Source: Planctomycetota bacterium
GTDB lineage: Bacteria; Planctomycetota; Phycisphaerae; WQYP01
Reading direction: 5' to 3'
NCBI GenBank assembly: GCA_021805985.1
Contig: JAJZDN010000022.1
Span: 1-61,253 of the forward strand
Length of the DNA: 61,253 nt
Position 1 is the stretch's first letter, and each line of letters opens with the position of its first letter. Under the pieces are notes generated by a model. The model saw only the letters and a program-made list of their open reading frames with translations. It made no database searches and had not been told where the DNA came from. Of the stretch, positions 35,217 through 45,441 are shown in pieces. A program made the translations under genes and the position numbers.

Positions 35217-38200
35217 ATGAGCGATCCATTAACAGCCTTTATGCAACGGCTGAAACATCCAACGAAATTCGCAATCGTAGGTTGTGCGCTTTTGCTGACC
35301 GTCGCGATTCCGCTTTATCAACTGTACGAATCCCAGACCAGCAAAATACGCACCGTGCAATTGGAATCCAAGTGGGCGCGCTACAGCCAATCAATCACCA
35401 AATTAATGACTCTCATTCAAGCTCATGAACAGGCCGTTGTTTCTGCGGATCGCCAGGGACTCTTACCGGCCGGGGCACCGGCCACTACCAGCGATGAAAT
35501 TGACTATCTGATAGCGAATATTGGCCGACAAAACAGAAATTTGTCAACGGCCCTCCATGTAAACGGATTGTGGAAGTCAGTGATTAAAAATTGGTACAAG
35601 TTGAAATCCGCCGACAGTAAATTGCCGGCCCGACTTTTGATTCCACATTACACGCGTGAATTATCCCAGATCTGGAACATCTCGCTGGTCGCCTCTGATT
35701 ATGCCCAATTGCGGCACGACGACGATCCGTCTACCACCGGGGTGATAGAAGTTGTGCGTAAGCAAATTCCTGATGCGCTTTCCGACATTGGCAAGTTGCG
35801 CATGGTATTACTTGAAAATCCGCGAACGCCCGCGCAGGCGTTGGCACAAAGTAGTCGTATTCACGGCCTGATAGCGCGTCTTCACTGGGGGCAAATCAGT
35901 TCCATTCGGCACAACTTGCGACTGCCGATGCAAACCAGTCCCGGCTTCCTGACACTTATGACTTCTCATTTATTCCACCTTTCGATCCTTAGTCAAAATC
36001 TTAGGAGGCTATCACAAAACCCCGGCAACCTAGACCTGGACACGCGGATCCAACTGCTTTATACCGCCGACAAAATTGCCGAAAATATGTCCAGCACATC
36101 AACTCTGGCCATGCACTGGCTGCAGAGCATGTTCTCCGCCAGACTTTCTAACTTGCGATTCTGGCTGGCGGTCACCGTGGGCATGACCGTGACCATTGCC
36201 GCAATCATGGCATTTTTATTTATCTCCATGTATCGGTCGTTAATCGGCGCAATCTTGGAACGGAGCACCGCCGAGGGACGAGTTCGTCAGATACGCGATT
36301 TGTATGATGCCCTTAGCCAGACCAACCGACTTATCGCCCATCATTGCCGACAGGAAGATCTTTTTTCAGAAGTATGCCAAATTGTTGTTCAAATGGGGCA
36401 TTTTGATCTCGCGGCAATTGTCACGCTTAATTCCGCTACCGGCCATCTGGTACCTGCCGCCAGCGCCGGCCCCGCAGTGAATACCTACTTAAAGCGCATC
36501 GTGTCGGCTGATGACAATTCGTTGCCTGCTGGTTGCCAGCCTATCGATAATTGCATCACAACGCGTAAACCAGTCATCATCAATCGGCTGGACTTCTTAT
36601 CACCGTCGCGTGAATGGGAAATCCAGGCGGTTCAGGCGGGCCTCAAATCAGCAGCCGCATTTCCCCTGGTCCGCCACGGCGCGGTCGTTGGCGCCCTGGT
36701 GATTTATTGTTCCGCGGAGGAACGGTTTGACGCTCAGTTCACTGATTTGCTGACGGAAATTTCCAATGGAGTATCGTTTGCTATCGAAGATAGAGCCCGC
36801 GAAGATTTCCGCAAGGCTTCCGATCAGGCCCTGCGAGATTCTGAGCAGCGTTATCACGTTGTCATGGAAGCTGCCGGCGATGCGATCATTCTGTCGGAAA
36901 GTGACGGGCGGATTATCGAAGCCAACCGTCGGGCGCAGGATCAACTGGGATATACCCGCGAAGAGCTTTTGCGTATGCCTGTGACGGCTTTGTTCCCGAA
37001 AAGCCAGCAATCAGAGATCTTGGCAAGATATGTTAAAATCTTGCTTACCGGTCGAACGGTGGATTCTGATGTCACCATTCTCCGCAAAGATCAACGCACT
37101 TTTCCGGCGGATGCCGTTGAATCCCGTGTGGACCTGCAAGGCCGTCACTTGATATTAAGCATTTTCCGGGATGTCAGCGAACGCAAGGCCGCCGAAGAGC
37201 GCATACACTACCTGGCGTTTCATGACGCCCTGACGGGTTTGCCTAACCGCACGCTGTTAATCGACCGCATTGAACAGGCCATCCGGGAAGCTCAGCGCCG
37301 GGACAGTCTCGTGGGTATTCTCTTTCTGGATCTGGACAATTTCAAAACGGTCAACGATACCCTGGGCCACGATTTTGGCGACGAACTTCTGCAAAGTGCC
37401 GCCATGCGCATCCGCAGTGCATTGCGCGCCGAAGACACTCTGGCCCGATTAGGCGGGGACGAATTTATTGTTCTGATAACCGATCCACAGTCCCCGGCGG
37501 ATGTGGCGGTGGTTTCCCAGAAAATTATTGACGCGATGAATGTCCCGTTTGTCATAGCGGGCCACACCTTCCATATTACATGCAGCATCGGCATGAGCGT
37601 GTTCCCGCGGGATGGTAAAGACAGCGGCGTATTGCTACGGACCGCAGACGAAGCGCTTTACGAAGTGAAGAAAGAGGGCCGTAATCGTGCGACCTTCCAT
37701 ACCCCGGAAATGCACGAAGCGGCGGTTGAATCGATACGACTGGAAAATGACCTGCGCGAAGCGATCAGACTGGATCAGTTCGTCCTGCATTATCAGCCAG
37801 TGATCGATCTTCAGACAGGGCGGATAGTCAGCGCTGAAGCCCTGATTCGCTGGCTGCATCCTGAACGCGGACTGATTTCTCCGTTGCGCTTTATTCCGTT
37901 GGCCGAGGAAAAAGGGTTAATACTTATTCTGGGCGAATGGGTCATGCGCACGGCGTGCGAACAAAATCGACAGTGGCAACTTGCGGGTCTTCCGGTGGTT
38001 CCTATTGCCGTGAATCTTTCTGCTCTGCAGTGCCGCGAGCCTTCACTGGAAAATACTGTTCGTACGATCCTGCAGGAAACAGGCGTAGACCCGTCGCTGC
38101 TGGAGTTGGAAATCACCGAAGGAACGTTGATGCAGCAGACCGATGCATTGCGCGATCGTATGCTGGAAATTAAGAAACTTGGAATTCGCTTTTCACTTGA

Positions 38201-38555
38201 CGACTTTGGAACCGGATACTCGAGCTTAAGTTACCTGACGCGTTTCCCCATTGACACGCTGAAGATAGATCGGTCCTTCATCCGCGATATGATGGACGAC
38301 CCCAAGGACCTCGCGGTGGTAGACACCATTGTCGATCTGGCGGACAACCTGCAATTACGTACCATTGCCGAGGGCGTAGAAAAAATTGAACAAGTGACGC
38401 TGCTGAAACTGCTGGGTTGCCATGCGATGCAGGGCTATTACTTCAGCCCGCCGGTGCCAGCGGATCAGTTTGCGCAGTTTTTGCTTACGGATCGCCGCTT
38501 GGAAGATGTAACGTCGGCACCCTCTGGACAAGAAGTATCTCCCGCCACGGCGTAA
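35217..38555 (+). CDS. Membrane-bound GAF-PAS-GGDEF-EAL cyclic-di-GMP protein
   Basis: 1112 aa. TM1 is about 18-36 and TM2 about 316-340; between them lies a helical periplasmic sensor. Then come GAF (about 375-530), PAS (about 545-665, with the S-E-S-D-G-R-I-I-E-A-N-R pattern), GGDEF (about 670-835, intact RLGGDEF near 748) and EAL (about 840-1095, with EALIRW, LEITEG, LDDFGTGYSSLSYL, LKIDRSF and IAEGVE). Both enzymatic domains look intact, so net activity must be set by the sensors. The ATG at 35217 is preceded by TGAGG at 11 bases. The last 15 residues are a short polar tail. Confidence 0.92.
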   Translation: MSDPLTAFMQRLKHPTKFAIVGCALLLTVAIPLYQLYESQTSKIRTVQLESKWARYSQSITKLMTLIQAHEQAVVSADRQGLLPAGAPATTSDEIDYLIANIGRQNRNLSTALHVNGLWKSVIKNWYKLKSADSKLPARLLIPHYTRELSQIWNISLVASDYAQLRHDDDPSTTGVIEVVRKQIPDALSDIGKLRMVLLENPRTPAQALAQSSRIHGLIARLHWGQISSIRHNLRLPMQTSPGFLTLMTSHLFHLSILSQNLRRLSQNPGNLDLDTRIQLLYTADKIAENMSSTSTLAMHWLQSMFSARLSNLRFWLAVTVGMTVTIAAIMAFLFISMYRSLIGAILERSTAEGRVRQIRDLYDALSQTNRLIAHHCRQEDLFSEVCQIVVQMGHFDLAAIVTLNSATGHLVPAASAGPAVNTYLKRIVSADDNSLPAGCQPIDNCITTRKPVIINRLDFLSPSREWEIQAVQAGLKSAAAFPLVRHGAVVGALVIYCSAEERFDAQFTDLLTEISNGVSFAIEDRAREDFRKASDQALRDSEQRYHVVMEAAGDAIILSESDGRIIEANRRAQDQLGYTREELLRMPVTALFPKSQQSEILARYVKILLTGRTVDSDVTILRKDQRTFPADAVESRVDLQGRHLILSIFRDVSERKAAEERIHYLAFHDALTGLPNRTLLIDRIEQAIREAQRRDSLVGILFLDLDNFKTVNDTLGHDFGDELLQSAAMRIRSALRAEDTLARLGGDEFIVLITDPQSPADVAVVSQKIIDAMNVPFVIAGHTFHITCSIGMSVFPRDGKDSGVLLRTADEALYEVKKEGRNRATFHTPEMHEAAVESIRLENDLREAIRLDQFVLHYQPVIDLQTGRIVSAEALIRWLHPERGLISPLRFIPLAEEKGLILILGEWVMRTACEQNRQWQLAGLPVVPIAVNLSALQCREPSLENTVRTILQETGVDPSLLELEITEGTLMQQTDALRDRMLEIKKLGIRFSLDDFGTGYSSLSYLTRFPIDTLKIDRSFIRDMMDDPKDLAVVDTIVDLADNLQLRTIAEGVEKIEQVTLLKLLGCHAMQGYYFSPPVPADQFAQFLLTDRRLEDVTSAPSGQEVSPATA

Positions 38556-38902
38556 GTGCCGCGCATCGGGTCCCGCGCTTGCGGCATGACCTGATCGATA
38601 GCCCTTATCGAGGCCGTGACGCAACGATTCGGTTATCTGCGTATTTCGCGTTGAAGAGGCGCTGCAAAAACACAAAATCGCTGGCGAAATACCGCCATTC
38701 ACCTTTTTTTGCTGGAAAGTTGCTATAATGAGGAGTGATCTGCAAGAGGGGTGTTTAAGCACGGTTCAAATGCTTACCGTGTAATACGAGCCTGAGACAA
38801 AAGATTGTGTAAAAAAACACACATACAGAAAAGCATCCCGAAGGCACAGCATGTTTTATTGCTGTGTCCGGGAGTTGTTGACATATTTAAGGATAATACG
38901 CA
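38556..38902. other. 347-bp gap with a possible promoter and structured leader
   Basis: No gene. A perfect TATAAT is at 38724-38729. The next 173 nt up to the ATG at 38903 contain CACGGT/ACCGTG arms (around 38759-38781) and a second hairpin built from CACAGCA/TGCTGTG (around 38845-38868). This would give the downstream small gene a long structured leader. Confidence 0.4.
38724..38729 (+). promoter_or_regulatory. Possible -10 box (TATAAT)
   Basis: Perfect consensus hexamer preceded by TGC. The best -35 candidate, TTCACC at 38698-38703, is 20 bp away, which is long. Confidence 0.4.
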
Positions 38903-39208
38903 ATGGCCAAGAAAATCGAATCTGACAATCCGCTGTATTTGGTGGCGACCGATCCAATTAACCTGTGGCAGAATTGTCGCGGCAAACCTGTTAACTCCTG
39001 GCTGATACGCTTTGATCGCTCCGTTGAAGTTCAGTTGATACATAGCCGTGAACAGAAAAAAGTGACGTTTGAACCTTTTGACGGAGGCGAAAAGGAAAAA
39101 GGCCTGCGAATCAGCGAAGCTGATCAGGCCTTTTGGACCAATCTGGTCAGCGGTGCCAGTGCCAAGGATCACCGTCGCTTTCAGATTTCCTGTCGATTCA
39201 CTGGTTGA
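38903..39208 (+). CDS. Small protein of unknown function
   Basis: 101 aa, soluble, no signal or membrane segment; mixed charged residues, two cysteines, no known motif that I recognise. AAGGA about 10 bases before the ATG supports translation. It is convergent with the PHP phosphatase gene, 27 bp apart. The long structured leader upstream suggests regulated expression. It could also be a fortuitous frame, but the ribosome site and promoter-like sequence argue for a gene. Confidence 0.55.
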   Translation: MAKKIESDNPLYLVATDPINLWQNCRGKPVNSWLIRFDRSVEVQLIHSREQKKVTFEPFDGGEKEKGLRISEADQAFWTNLVSGASAKDHRRFQISCRFTG

Positions 39209-39235
39209 ATTCAGCCGACTGACTGCATGTTTCGA

Positions 39236-39949
39236 TCACACCCAAAGTTTGGCGGGATTGTGAATCGTAAGTTGGTCGACGATGGTTTCTCCGACGAGTG
39301 ATTGGGCGCGTTCTAAACCATGCAGCCGGGCAGCGGCATGAGCAAACCGGTGGCAATCTGAGCCGAGCATAAAATATCGTCCCTCCTGGAGAAATCGCTC
39401 TGCCAGGAGTCGTTGGGCGTCAGGCTCAGAGCCACCCAGCGGCCCCAGATTACCTTGGAATAATAAACCGCGCTTCGCCAGTGTTTGGATAAGACTGGGA
39501 TTTTCCCGCATCACCATCATACGTTCAGGGTGGGCTAGAATCACCGTAAATCCATTTGCCTGAAGCCAGTCAACGCACTGATCTGCCCATGAAGGCCAGT
39601 CAGGCTCCCAAAGGTCCGCCAGGACATAGCGTGTGTTCATTCCGAAGGTGGGAACGCCGGAGGTATCTTTCCACCGGGCCATTTCTGGAGACAATCGCAA
39701 TTCCCCGCCGGGACGGAATTCTGCCGTAATTCCGGCGGAAAGCATCTGTCGGCGAAATTCTTCAATGGCCGCCAGGGTGCCCTCGGGACGAATATCGCAC
39801 ATATCTGTAGGGCCGGTATGGGGCGTGAGAAAGAACCGGCTGTACCCCTTCTCCATGAACGCCTGGATGCACGGCACAGCGTCTGCATAGGTGCGGCAAC
39901 CATCATCCATGCCCGGGAGATAATGATTGTGTACATCAATTCGGCCCAT
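39236..39949 (-). CDS. CpsB/YwqE-like PHP-domain phosphatase
   Basis: 237 aa from the ATG at 39949, preceded by AGGAAG. The metal-binding PHP motifs are visible: DVHNHYLPGMDDG near the N-terminus, LTPHTGP, LAHPERM and a final GSDCHRF. This is the manganese-dependent tyrosine-phosphatase family that dephosphorylates bacterial tyrosine kinases controlling capsule or exopolysaccharide export; the substrate here is unknown, as no kinase or polysaccharide genes are near. It follows typA by 44 bp. A start at 39997 would overlap typA and adds residues before the conserved start. Confidence 0.85.
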   Translation of the reverse strand: MGRIDVHNHYLPGMDDGCRTYADAVPCIQAFMEKGYSRFFLTPHTGPTDMCDIRPEGTLAAIEEFRRQMLSAGITAEFRPGGELRLSPEMARWKDTSGVPTFGMNTRYVLADLWEPDWPSWADQCVDWLQANGFTVILAHPERMMVMRENPSLIQTLAKRGLLFQGNLGPLGGSEPDAQRLLAERFLQEGRYFMLGSDCHRFAHAAARLHGLERAQSLVGETIVDQLTIHNPAKLWV

Positions 39950-39993
39950 GGCTGACTTCCTGTACTTCGACCATAAACGCAGACGACGGCCGA

Positions 39994-41850
39994 TCATCCG
40001 GAAACCGCTTCCATTGCAGCATCTGATCGTCCCATGCGCTTGCGATCATTCTCCTTGAGATAACGCTTACGCAGGCGAATGGTCTGGGGGGTAATTTCAA
40101 CCAGCTCATCATCTTCAATATATTCCAGAGCGATTTCCAATGACATATCCCGGGGTGGCTTGAGGATGATGTTTTTGTCGCTGGAAGTGGTGCGCATGTT
40201 GGAGAGTTTTTTCTCGCGGCACACATTGACGGTAATATCGGTGTCTTTATTGTATTCGCCGACGATCATACCTTCATACACGTCGTCGCCGGGCTTCACA
40301 AACATCACGCCGCGATCCTGCAGGGTATCAAGGGCATAAGCATTGGTGCTGCCCAGTTCCATGCTGACCATCACGCCGTTCTGCCGCCCCGGTAAGGCTC
40401 CGCGGATAAACTGATAATCATGAAACGTGTGGTGCATGACGGCTTCGCCCTGAGTGGCATTAAGCAGTCGCGTCCGCAACCCGATCAGGCCGCGTGCGGG
40501 GATAGTAAATTCCAGGTGAGTCATATTTCCCTTGGAGTCCATGCGGACCAATTCGCCCCGGCGGTTGCCGATGGCTTCCATAACTGAACCGACATGCTGC
40601 TGCGGAACATCAATGACCAGATTTTCTACCGGTTCGCATTTGTGACCGTTGAGTTCCTTGAAGATCACTTTGGGTTTGCTGACCTGAAGTTCATATCCTT
40701 CGCGTCGCATGTTTTCCAACAAGACACCCAGGTGCAGCAGCCCGCGCCCGCTTACCCGCAGTGAATCGGCCGAGGAGGTATCCTCCACACGCAGTGCCAC
40801 ATTGCTTTGCAATTCACGATACAACCGATCGCGGACATTACGGCTGGTGATAAATTTGCCTTCACGGCCCGCAAAAGGTGAATCGTTGACACTGAAAATC
40901 ATGCTTAAGGTGGGTTCGTCCACATCAATCAGCGGCAGCGCCACAGGATGCTCGGCCGCCGCAATGGTATCGCCGATATCTACATCTTCAATACCCACGA
41001 CGGCGCAGATATCTCCGGCTTCCACATGTTCGGCTTTTTCCCGGCCTAAACCTGCGAACAGATACAATTCAGTAATATTGTGCGCTTCATTTTTACCGTC
41101 GCGCTTTAACAGCGCAATTTTCTCGCCCTTGCGCAGATAACCGTTGAAAACGCGGCCAATACCGATACGGCCAACGTATTCGTTGTAATCAATATTTGTG
41201 ATCTGCATTTGCAGGGGCTTTTCCAAATCGGCCACCGGCCCGGGAATTTTCTTGACAATTGTTTCCATCAACGGACGCATATCCATATTGTTGTCAGCGG
41301 CCTCAAGCCGTGCGAAACCCGCGCGCCCGGATGCGTAAATGACCGGAAAATCAAGGGCGTCATCATCCGCCTCTAGTTCCACAAACAGATCGAAGATTTC
41401 ATTGAGCACTTCATCGGGCCGCGAATCCACGCGGTCGATCTTGTTGATAACCACAATAGGCTTAATGTGATAATGAAAGGCCTTCTTGAGCACAAAACGG
41501 GTTTGCGGCATGGGGCCTTCGAAAGCGTCTACCAGCAGCAGCACGCCATCGGCCATTTTCAGCACGCGCTCTACTTCCCCGCCAAAATCGGCGTGGCCGG
41601 GTGTGTCGATAATGTTAATCTTCCGCATAACGCCTGCAGAATCAACATAGTTCATCGCCACATTCTTGGCCAGGATGGTAATGCCGCGTTCACGTTCCAG
41701 CGGGTTATTGTCTAAAATCAGTGTGTCTTCCGACATTTGCCCCGTGCGAAACATGCCGGATTGCCTTAGCAAGGCATCCACCAACGTGGTCTTGCCGTGG
41801 TCAACGTGGGCGATAATGGCGATATTTCGTAATTCATCTCGGCGTTTCAT
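39994..41850 (-). CDS. typA: Translational GTPase TypA/BipA
   Basis: 618 aa, normal length. G1 is [14 protein letters not shown], followed by [11 protein letters not shown] (switch I), [12 protein letters not shown] (G3) and NKIDR (G4). The C-terminal part has the BipA-specific [15 protein letters not shown] and [22 protein letters not shown] stretches. It binds the ribosome and helps assembly of the large subunit and growth under stress or cold. It is 133 bp downstream of lipB and is followed by the PHP phosphatase. Confidence 0.96.
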   Translation of the reverse strand: MKRRDELRNIAIIAHVDHGKTTLVDALLRQSGMFRTGQMSEDTLILDNNPLERERGITILAKNVAMNYVDSAGVMRKINIIDTPGHADFGGEVERVLKMADGVLLLVDAFEGPMPQTRFVLKKAFHYHIKPIVVINKIDRVDSRPDEVLNEIFDLFVELEADDDALDFPVIYASGRAGFARLEAADNNMDMRPLMETIVKKIPGPVADLEKPLQMQITNIDYNEYVGRIGIGRVFNGYLRKGEKIALLKRDGKNEAHNITELYLFAGLGREKAEHVEAGDICAVVGIEDVDIGDTIAAAEHPVALPLIDVDEPTLSMIFSVNDSPFAGREGKFITSRNVRDRLYRELQSNVALRVEDTSSADSLRVSGRGLLHLGVLLENMRREGYELQVSKPKVIFKELNGHKCEPVENLVIDVPQQHVGSVMEAIGNRRGELVRMDSKGNMTHLEFTIPARGLIGLRTRLLNATQGEAVMHHTFHDYQFIRGALPGRQNGVMVSMELGSTNAYALDTLQDRGVMFVKPGDDVYEGMIVGEYNKDTDITVNVCREKKLSNMRTTSSDKNIILKPPRDMSLEIALEYIEDDELVEITPQTIRLRKRYLKENDRKRMGRSDAAMEAVSG

Positions 41851-41934
41851 GATAGAAATTCCAATATTTCGAGGTTTATCCGGCAGCTCTATGCCAGCCG
41901 CCGTCCAGTCCGCTTCGCGCGGTTACAGCGCTTA

Positions 41935-41955
41935 TGTGACCCTCACGCGGTCACA
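41935..41955. terminator. Hairpin between lipB and typA
   Basis: TGTGACC and GGTCACA form a perfect 7-bp inverted repeat with a 7-nt loop, 29 bp past the lipB stop and 85 bp before typA. It may be a weak terminator of lipB or a protein-binding site for typA control. No T-run follows. Confidence 0.35.
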
Positions 41956-41983
41956 ATGCCAAAGACCCTCATTATATCGCATT

Positions 41984-42739
41984 TCAGGGCAAATGACCAA
42001 GCAACGCGGATAATTCATAAATCAGGCGAGTTTTGACGTATTCCGCGGTGGGGCAGCGCTCGCCAAGCTCTGCCTGAAGCGAGGTCACCGGACGGGACAG
42101 TCCGCAGGGGTTTATCAACTCGAAAAAACTTAGATCCGTCGTTACATTTAACGCCAATCCATGCAGCGTAGTCCAGCGCCGCAGCTTGATGCCGATGGCA
42201 CAAATCTTTGCCAGTCCGTCCAAGCCTCCCCGTGTGGATTTCAGCCAAACCCCGGTAGCGCCTGCTTCTCGTGTTGCGGATAAGTGCAGTGCGGCCAGCG
42301 TCTGAATCACCGCCTCTTCTAATAATCGCATGTAATCATGTACTCGTAAATTGTAATGATTCAGAGGAATGATCGGATAAAGCACCAGTTGCCCCGGGCC
42401 ATGGAAGGTAATATCCCCCCCCCGATCAGTCGATTCCACTGCCACGCCGTAGCGCGCAAGCGTCGGTGCATCTGCCAGCAGATGCTCTGATGCGCCGGGA
42501 TGCCGTCCAATGGTAATAACTGGAGGATGCTCCACAACAAGCAGTACCCCACCGGGATAGGAGCCGTCAAGCACTTTTTCGTGCCATTGCAATTGGACGT
42601 TCCATGCAGCACGATAATCCATGACACCCAGGTCCACGGCAACCAGAGCGAAGAGCGGCGAGTGCGGCTCTGTGCGGCCATCGACAATTGTCACGGCGCG
42701 ATTTGCCACGCCCATCGCAATGGAACTTTCGTCGCTCAT
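41984..42739 (-). CDS. lipB: Octanoyltransferase LipB
   Basis: 251 aa. Transfers octanoyl groups from acyl-carrier protein to lipoate-dependent enzymes. Motifs are VVEHPPVITIGRHPG, RGGDITFHGPGQLVLYPI, a catalytic Lys in AKICAIGIKLRRW and Cys in INPCGL. The N-terminus carries about 30 extra residues. Its ATG overlaps the lon stop (ATGA), so it is translated with lon; the lipoyl synthase gene usually found near is not in the window. Confidence 0.94.
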   Translation of the reverse strand: MSDESSIAMGVANRAVTIVDGRTEPHSPLFALVAVDLGVMDYRAAWNVQLQWHEKVLDGSYPGGVLLVVEHPPVITIGRHPGASEHLLADAPTLARYGVAVESTDRGGDITFHGPGQLVLYPIIPLNHYNLRVHDYMRLLEEAVIQTLAALHLSATREAGATGVWLKSTRGGLDGLAKICAIGIKLRRWTTLHGLALNVTTDLSFFELINPCGLSRPVTSLQAELGERCPTAEYVKTRLIYELSALLGHLP

Positions 42740-45378
42740 CGCGCCGGATTCTCCATAGCATGAAGAGCTGAGGCGGCATGGCGTTTGGTCTTTTTATGAA
42801 TTAATCCATTACTTTTCGCCAGATTCGCGGATGGCGATTCAGCGGTGTTACCGGTTTCAAGTGCTGCGGCCAGGACTTCTCCAACCGTCTTAACAAACAC
42901 AAACTTCATATCCTTTTTTAACTGCTGCCGGACTTCCTGCAAATTCTTTTCATTGCGCTGGGGCAGGATAACGGTTTTGATGCCGGCATGTTGCGCGGCA
43001 ATGACTTTTTCCTTCACCCCGCCGATGGGTAATACCAGGCCGCGCAGCGTAATTTCCCCCGTCATAGCCACGTCGGGCCGCACCGCTTTATTAATAAATA
43101 GCGACGCCAATGCGGTGTACATGGCAACGCCCGCAGAAGGTCCGTCCTTAGGGACCGCCCCCGCCGGTACATGTACATGCACATCGATATCACGGAAAAT
43201 TGTAGGCGTTATCGATAATTTTTCTGCGTTATTTTTCAGCAGTGAGTAAGCGGCATGCGCCGATTCCCGCATCACGTCTCCAATTTGCCCGGTAAGCCTT
43301 AGCCGCCCCTTGCCGGGCATCCGCGTGGCTTCAACAAATAATATATCTCCCCCGGCTGGAGTATACGCCAGGCCAGTGGCTACTCCGGGGGTCGCCGTGC
43401 GCAGGGCCACTTCACTTTCAAATATCAGGGGTCCCAGATATTTCTCCAAATCATCTACCTTCACAGTTATTTTGCCCACTTTTACAGCCGGCAATTCAAC
43501 GGCATTCACCTTAATGTTAACGCCGGGTTTCTTGCCTTTTCCAACGGCTACGGGTTTCCCGGCCGCACCAACCAGGGTTGCCGCGACACCACGCATGACT
43601 GAGCCGATCGTGCGCTCCAGATTTCGCACTCCGGCTTCACGGGTGTAGCGCTCGATGATTGCTTCGAGCGTGGCGGCGGGAATTTCGCAGTCTTTGCGAG
43701 TAATACCGTTTTCCTTGAGTTGGCGCGGCACCAGATATTTGCGAGCGATAAGCAGTTTGTCCTGCTGGGTATAGCCGGGAATTTCAATCACCTCCATACG
43801 GTCGCGCAGGGCGGGCGGAACCGGTTCCATATAATTGGCGGTGCATATAAATATGATGTTGCTTAAGTCAAATGGGACACCCAGATAATGGTCCTGAAAG
43901 CTGTTATTTTGCTCCGGGTCCAGGACTTCCAGCAGAGCCGCCGATGGATCGCCCCGGAAATCCGCTCCGAGTTTATCCACTTCGTCCAGCATCATCACCG
44001 GATTGTTGGTGCCGACTTTCCGCAACTCCTGAATAATACGTCCCGGCATGGAACCGACGTACGTGCGGCGGTGACCGCGGATGTCGGCTTCATCACGCAC
44101 GCCACCGAGGCTCATGCGCACAAACTTTCTTCCCAAAGATTCCGCGATGGACTTTCCCAGGCTGGTTTTTCCGACGCCCGGCGGCCCAAGAAAGCAGAGA
44201 ATGGGTCCGCGGCCGGCAGGATTGAGCTTGCGGACCGCCAGAAATTCAACGATACGCTTTTTTATTTTTTCCAGATCATAATGATCGCGATCCAAAATCG
44301 ACCGTGCCCGATTAATATCCAGATCATCCTGCGTGGATTTACTCCAAGGCAACTCCGCAACTGTTTCCAGAAATGACCTTATAACGCCATACTCCGGCGA
44401 CGCCTGCGGTACCGCCGCCAAACGCGCTAATTCACGATCCGTCTCTTTTTTCACCACGTCCGGCACTTTGGCTTCATCAATTCGCTTTTTAAGATCAGCG
44501 AGTTCCTGGCTTTGTTCATCAGCCTGTCCCAGTTCCTTTTGTATGGCCTTCAACTGCTCTTGAAGAAAATAGTGCCGCTGATTTTTATCAATACTGGAGC
44601 GCACCTGCGATTGAAGTTTCTCTTCAAGTTCCAGAAGTTCTATACGCGTAGCGAGCTTTTGCCGGACCATTAACAGACGCTTAACAACATCGATTTCCTC
44701 CAGCAGTGCCAGCTTGTCCTCAACGGAGTCATGCAGATTAGCCGCCAGAAAATCCGCCAGCGTGGACGGAGAATCAATATCATTAAGAATAGTTGCCGCT
44801 TCATCGGGGATGTTAGGCGACAATTCAATCATCCGCTTGGCGGCCTGTCGGACGCTACCCACCAGCAATTCCGTTTCCGGACCGACATTTTCCGCGGCAT
44901 CAGGCAGAGCCTCCACGCGAGCTTTAAGGTAGGGTTCCTGTTGTACAAATTCCAGCACACGAAAACGCACCAGACCATGGACGACAATGCTCTGCTGGCC
45001 ATCTGCCGGGCGCAGCATTTTCAACACAATCGCCACGGTTCCTACCGCGTGCATGTCTCCAGGTTGCGGGTTTTCCACGCTCTCGTTTTTCTGCGTGAGC
45101 ACACCGATAATTTTGTCGCCGGGCATCACATCATCAAGCAGGCGGCGGCTTTTATCCCGTCCTATACTCAGGGGTATGACCGCACCGGGAAATGCCACTG
45201 CATCGCGTACGGGCATGATGGCAATAATTTCCGGAATCCGCACCTGATGCAGCATAGGCCCAGCGACATCCGCGGTTGTTGCGCCAGCTGCTTCCGGCGA
45301 TACAGGTCCTTTAGGCCCTGACGGCTTATTTTCGCCTGACTTGGAATCCGGTAATTGTTGTGTCTTTTCTTCCGCCAT
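42736..45378 (-). CDS. lon: ATP-dependent protease Lon
   Basis: 880 aa from the ATG at 45378, chosen because CAGGAC lies just upstream; the frame is open to a TTG at 45438. The N-terminal substrate-binding domain (about 45-245) and a coiled linker are followed by the AAA domain with Walker A GPPGVGKT (398-405) and the C-terminal protease domain with PKDGPSAGVAM (catalytic Ser near 745) and its Lys partner in LPIGGVKEK. It degrades misfolded and regulatory proteins in the cytosol. The C-terminus has a 40-residue low-complexity tail. It is 63 bp behind hsp20 and overlaps lipB by 4 nt. Confidence 0.96.
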   Translation of the reverse strand: MAEEKTQQLPDSKSGENKPSGPKGPVSPEAAGATTADVAGPMLHQVRIPEIIAIMPVRDAVAFPGAVIPLSIGRDKSRRLLDDVMPGDKIIGVLTQKNESVENPQPGDMHAVGTVAIVLKMLRPADGQQSIVVHGLVRFRVLEFVQQEPYLKARVEALPDAAENVGPETELLVGSVRQAAKRMIELSPNIPDEAATILNDIDSPSTLADFLAANLHDSVEDKLALLEEIDVVKRLLMVRQKLATRIELLELEEKLQSQVRSSIDKNQRHYFLQEQLKAIQKELGQADEQSQELADLKKRIDEAKVPDVVKKETDRELARLAAVPQASPEYGVIRSFLETVAELPWSKSTQDDLDINRARSILDRDHYDLEKIKKRIVEFLAVRKLNPAGRGPILCFLGPPGVGKTSLGKSIAESLGRKFVRMSLGGVRDEADIRGHRRTYVGSMPGRIIQELRKVGTNNPVMMLDEVDKLGADFRGDPSAALLEVLDPEQNNSFQDHYLGVPFDLSNIIFICTANYMEPVPPALRDRMEVIEIPGYTQQDKLLIARKYLVPRQLKENGITRKDCEIPAATLEAIIERYTREAGVRNLERTIGSVMRGVAATLVGAAGKPVAVGKGKKPGVNIKVNAVELPAVKVGKITVKVDDLEKYLGPLIFESEVALRTATPGVATGLAYTPAGGDILFVEATRMPGKGRLRLTGQIGDVMRESAHAAYSLLKNNAEKLSITPTIFRDIDVHVHVPAGAVPKDGPSAGVAMYTALASLFINKAVRPDVAMTGEITLRGLVLPIGGVKEKVIAAQHAGIKTVILPQRNEKNLQEVRQQLKKDMKFVFVKTVGEVLAAALETGNTAESPSANLAKSNGLIHKKTKRHAASALHAMENPAR

Positions 45379-45441
45379 AGAGTCCTGCATGTAATATCCG
45401 CTACTTTCACCACACATGAAGTGCAATTCTCGCTTCAATGC

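Noticed and set aside
34972-35220. 82-codon frame overlapping the GGDEF-EAL start by ATGA
   Set aside because: No ribosome binding site or recognisable feature; it lies in a divergent promoter region.
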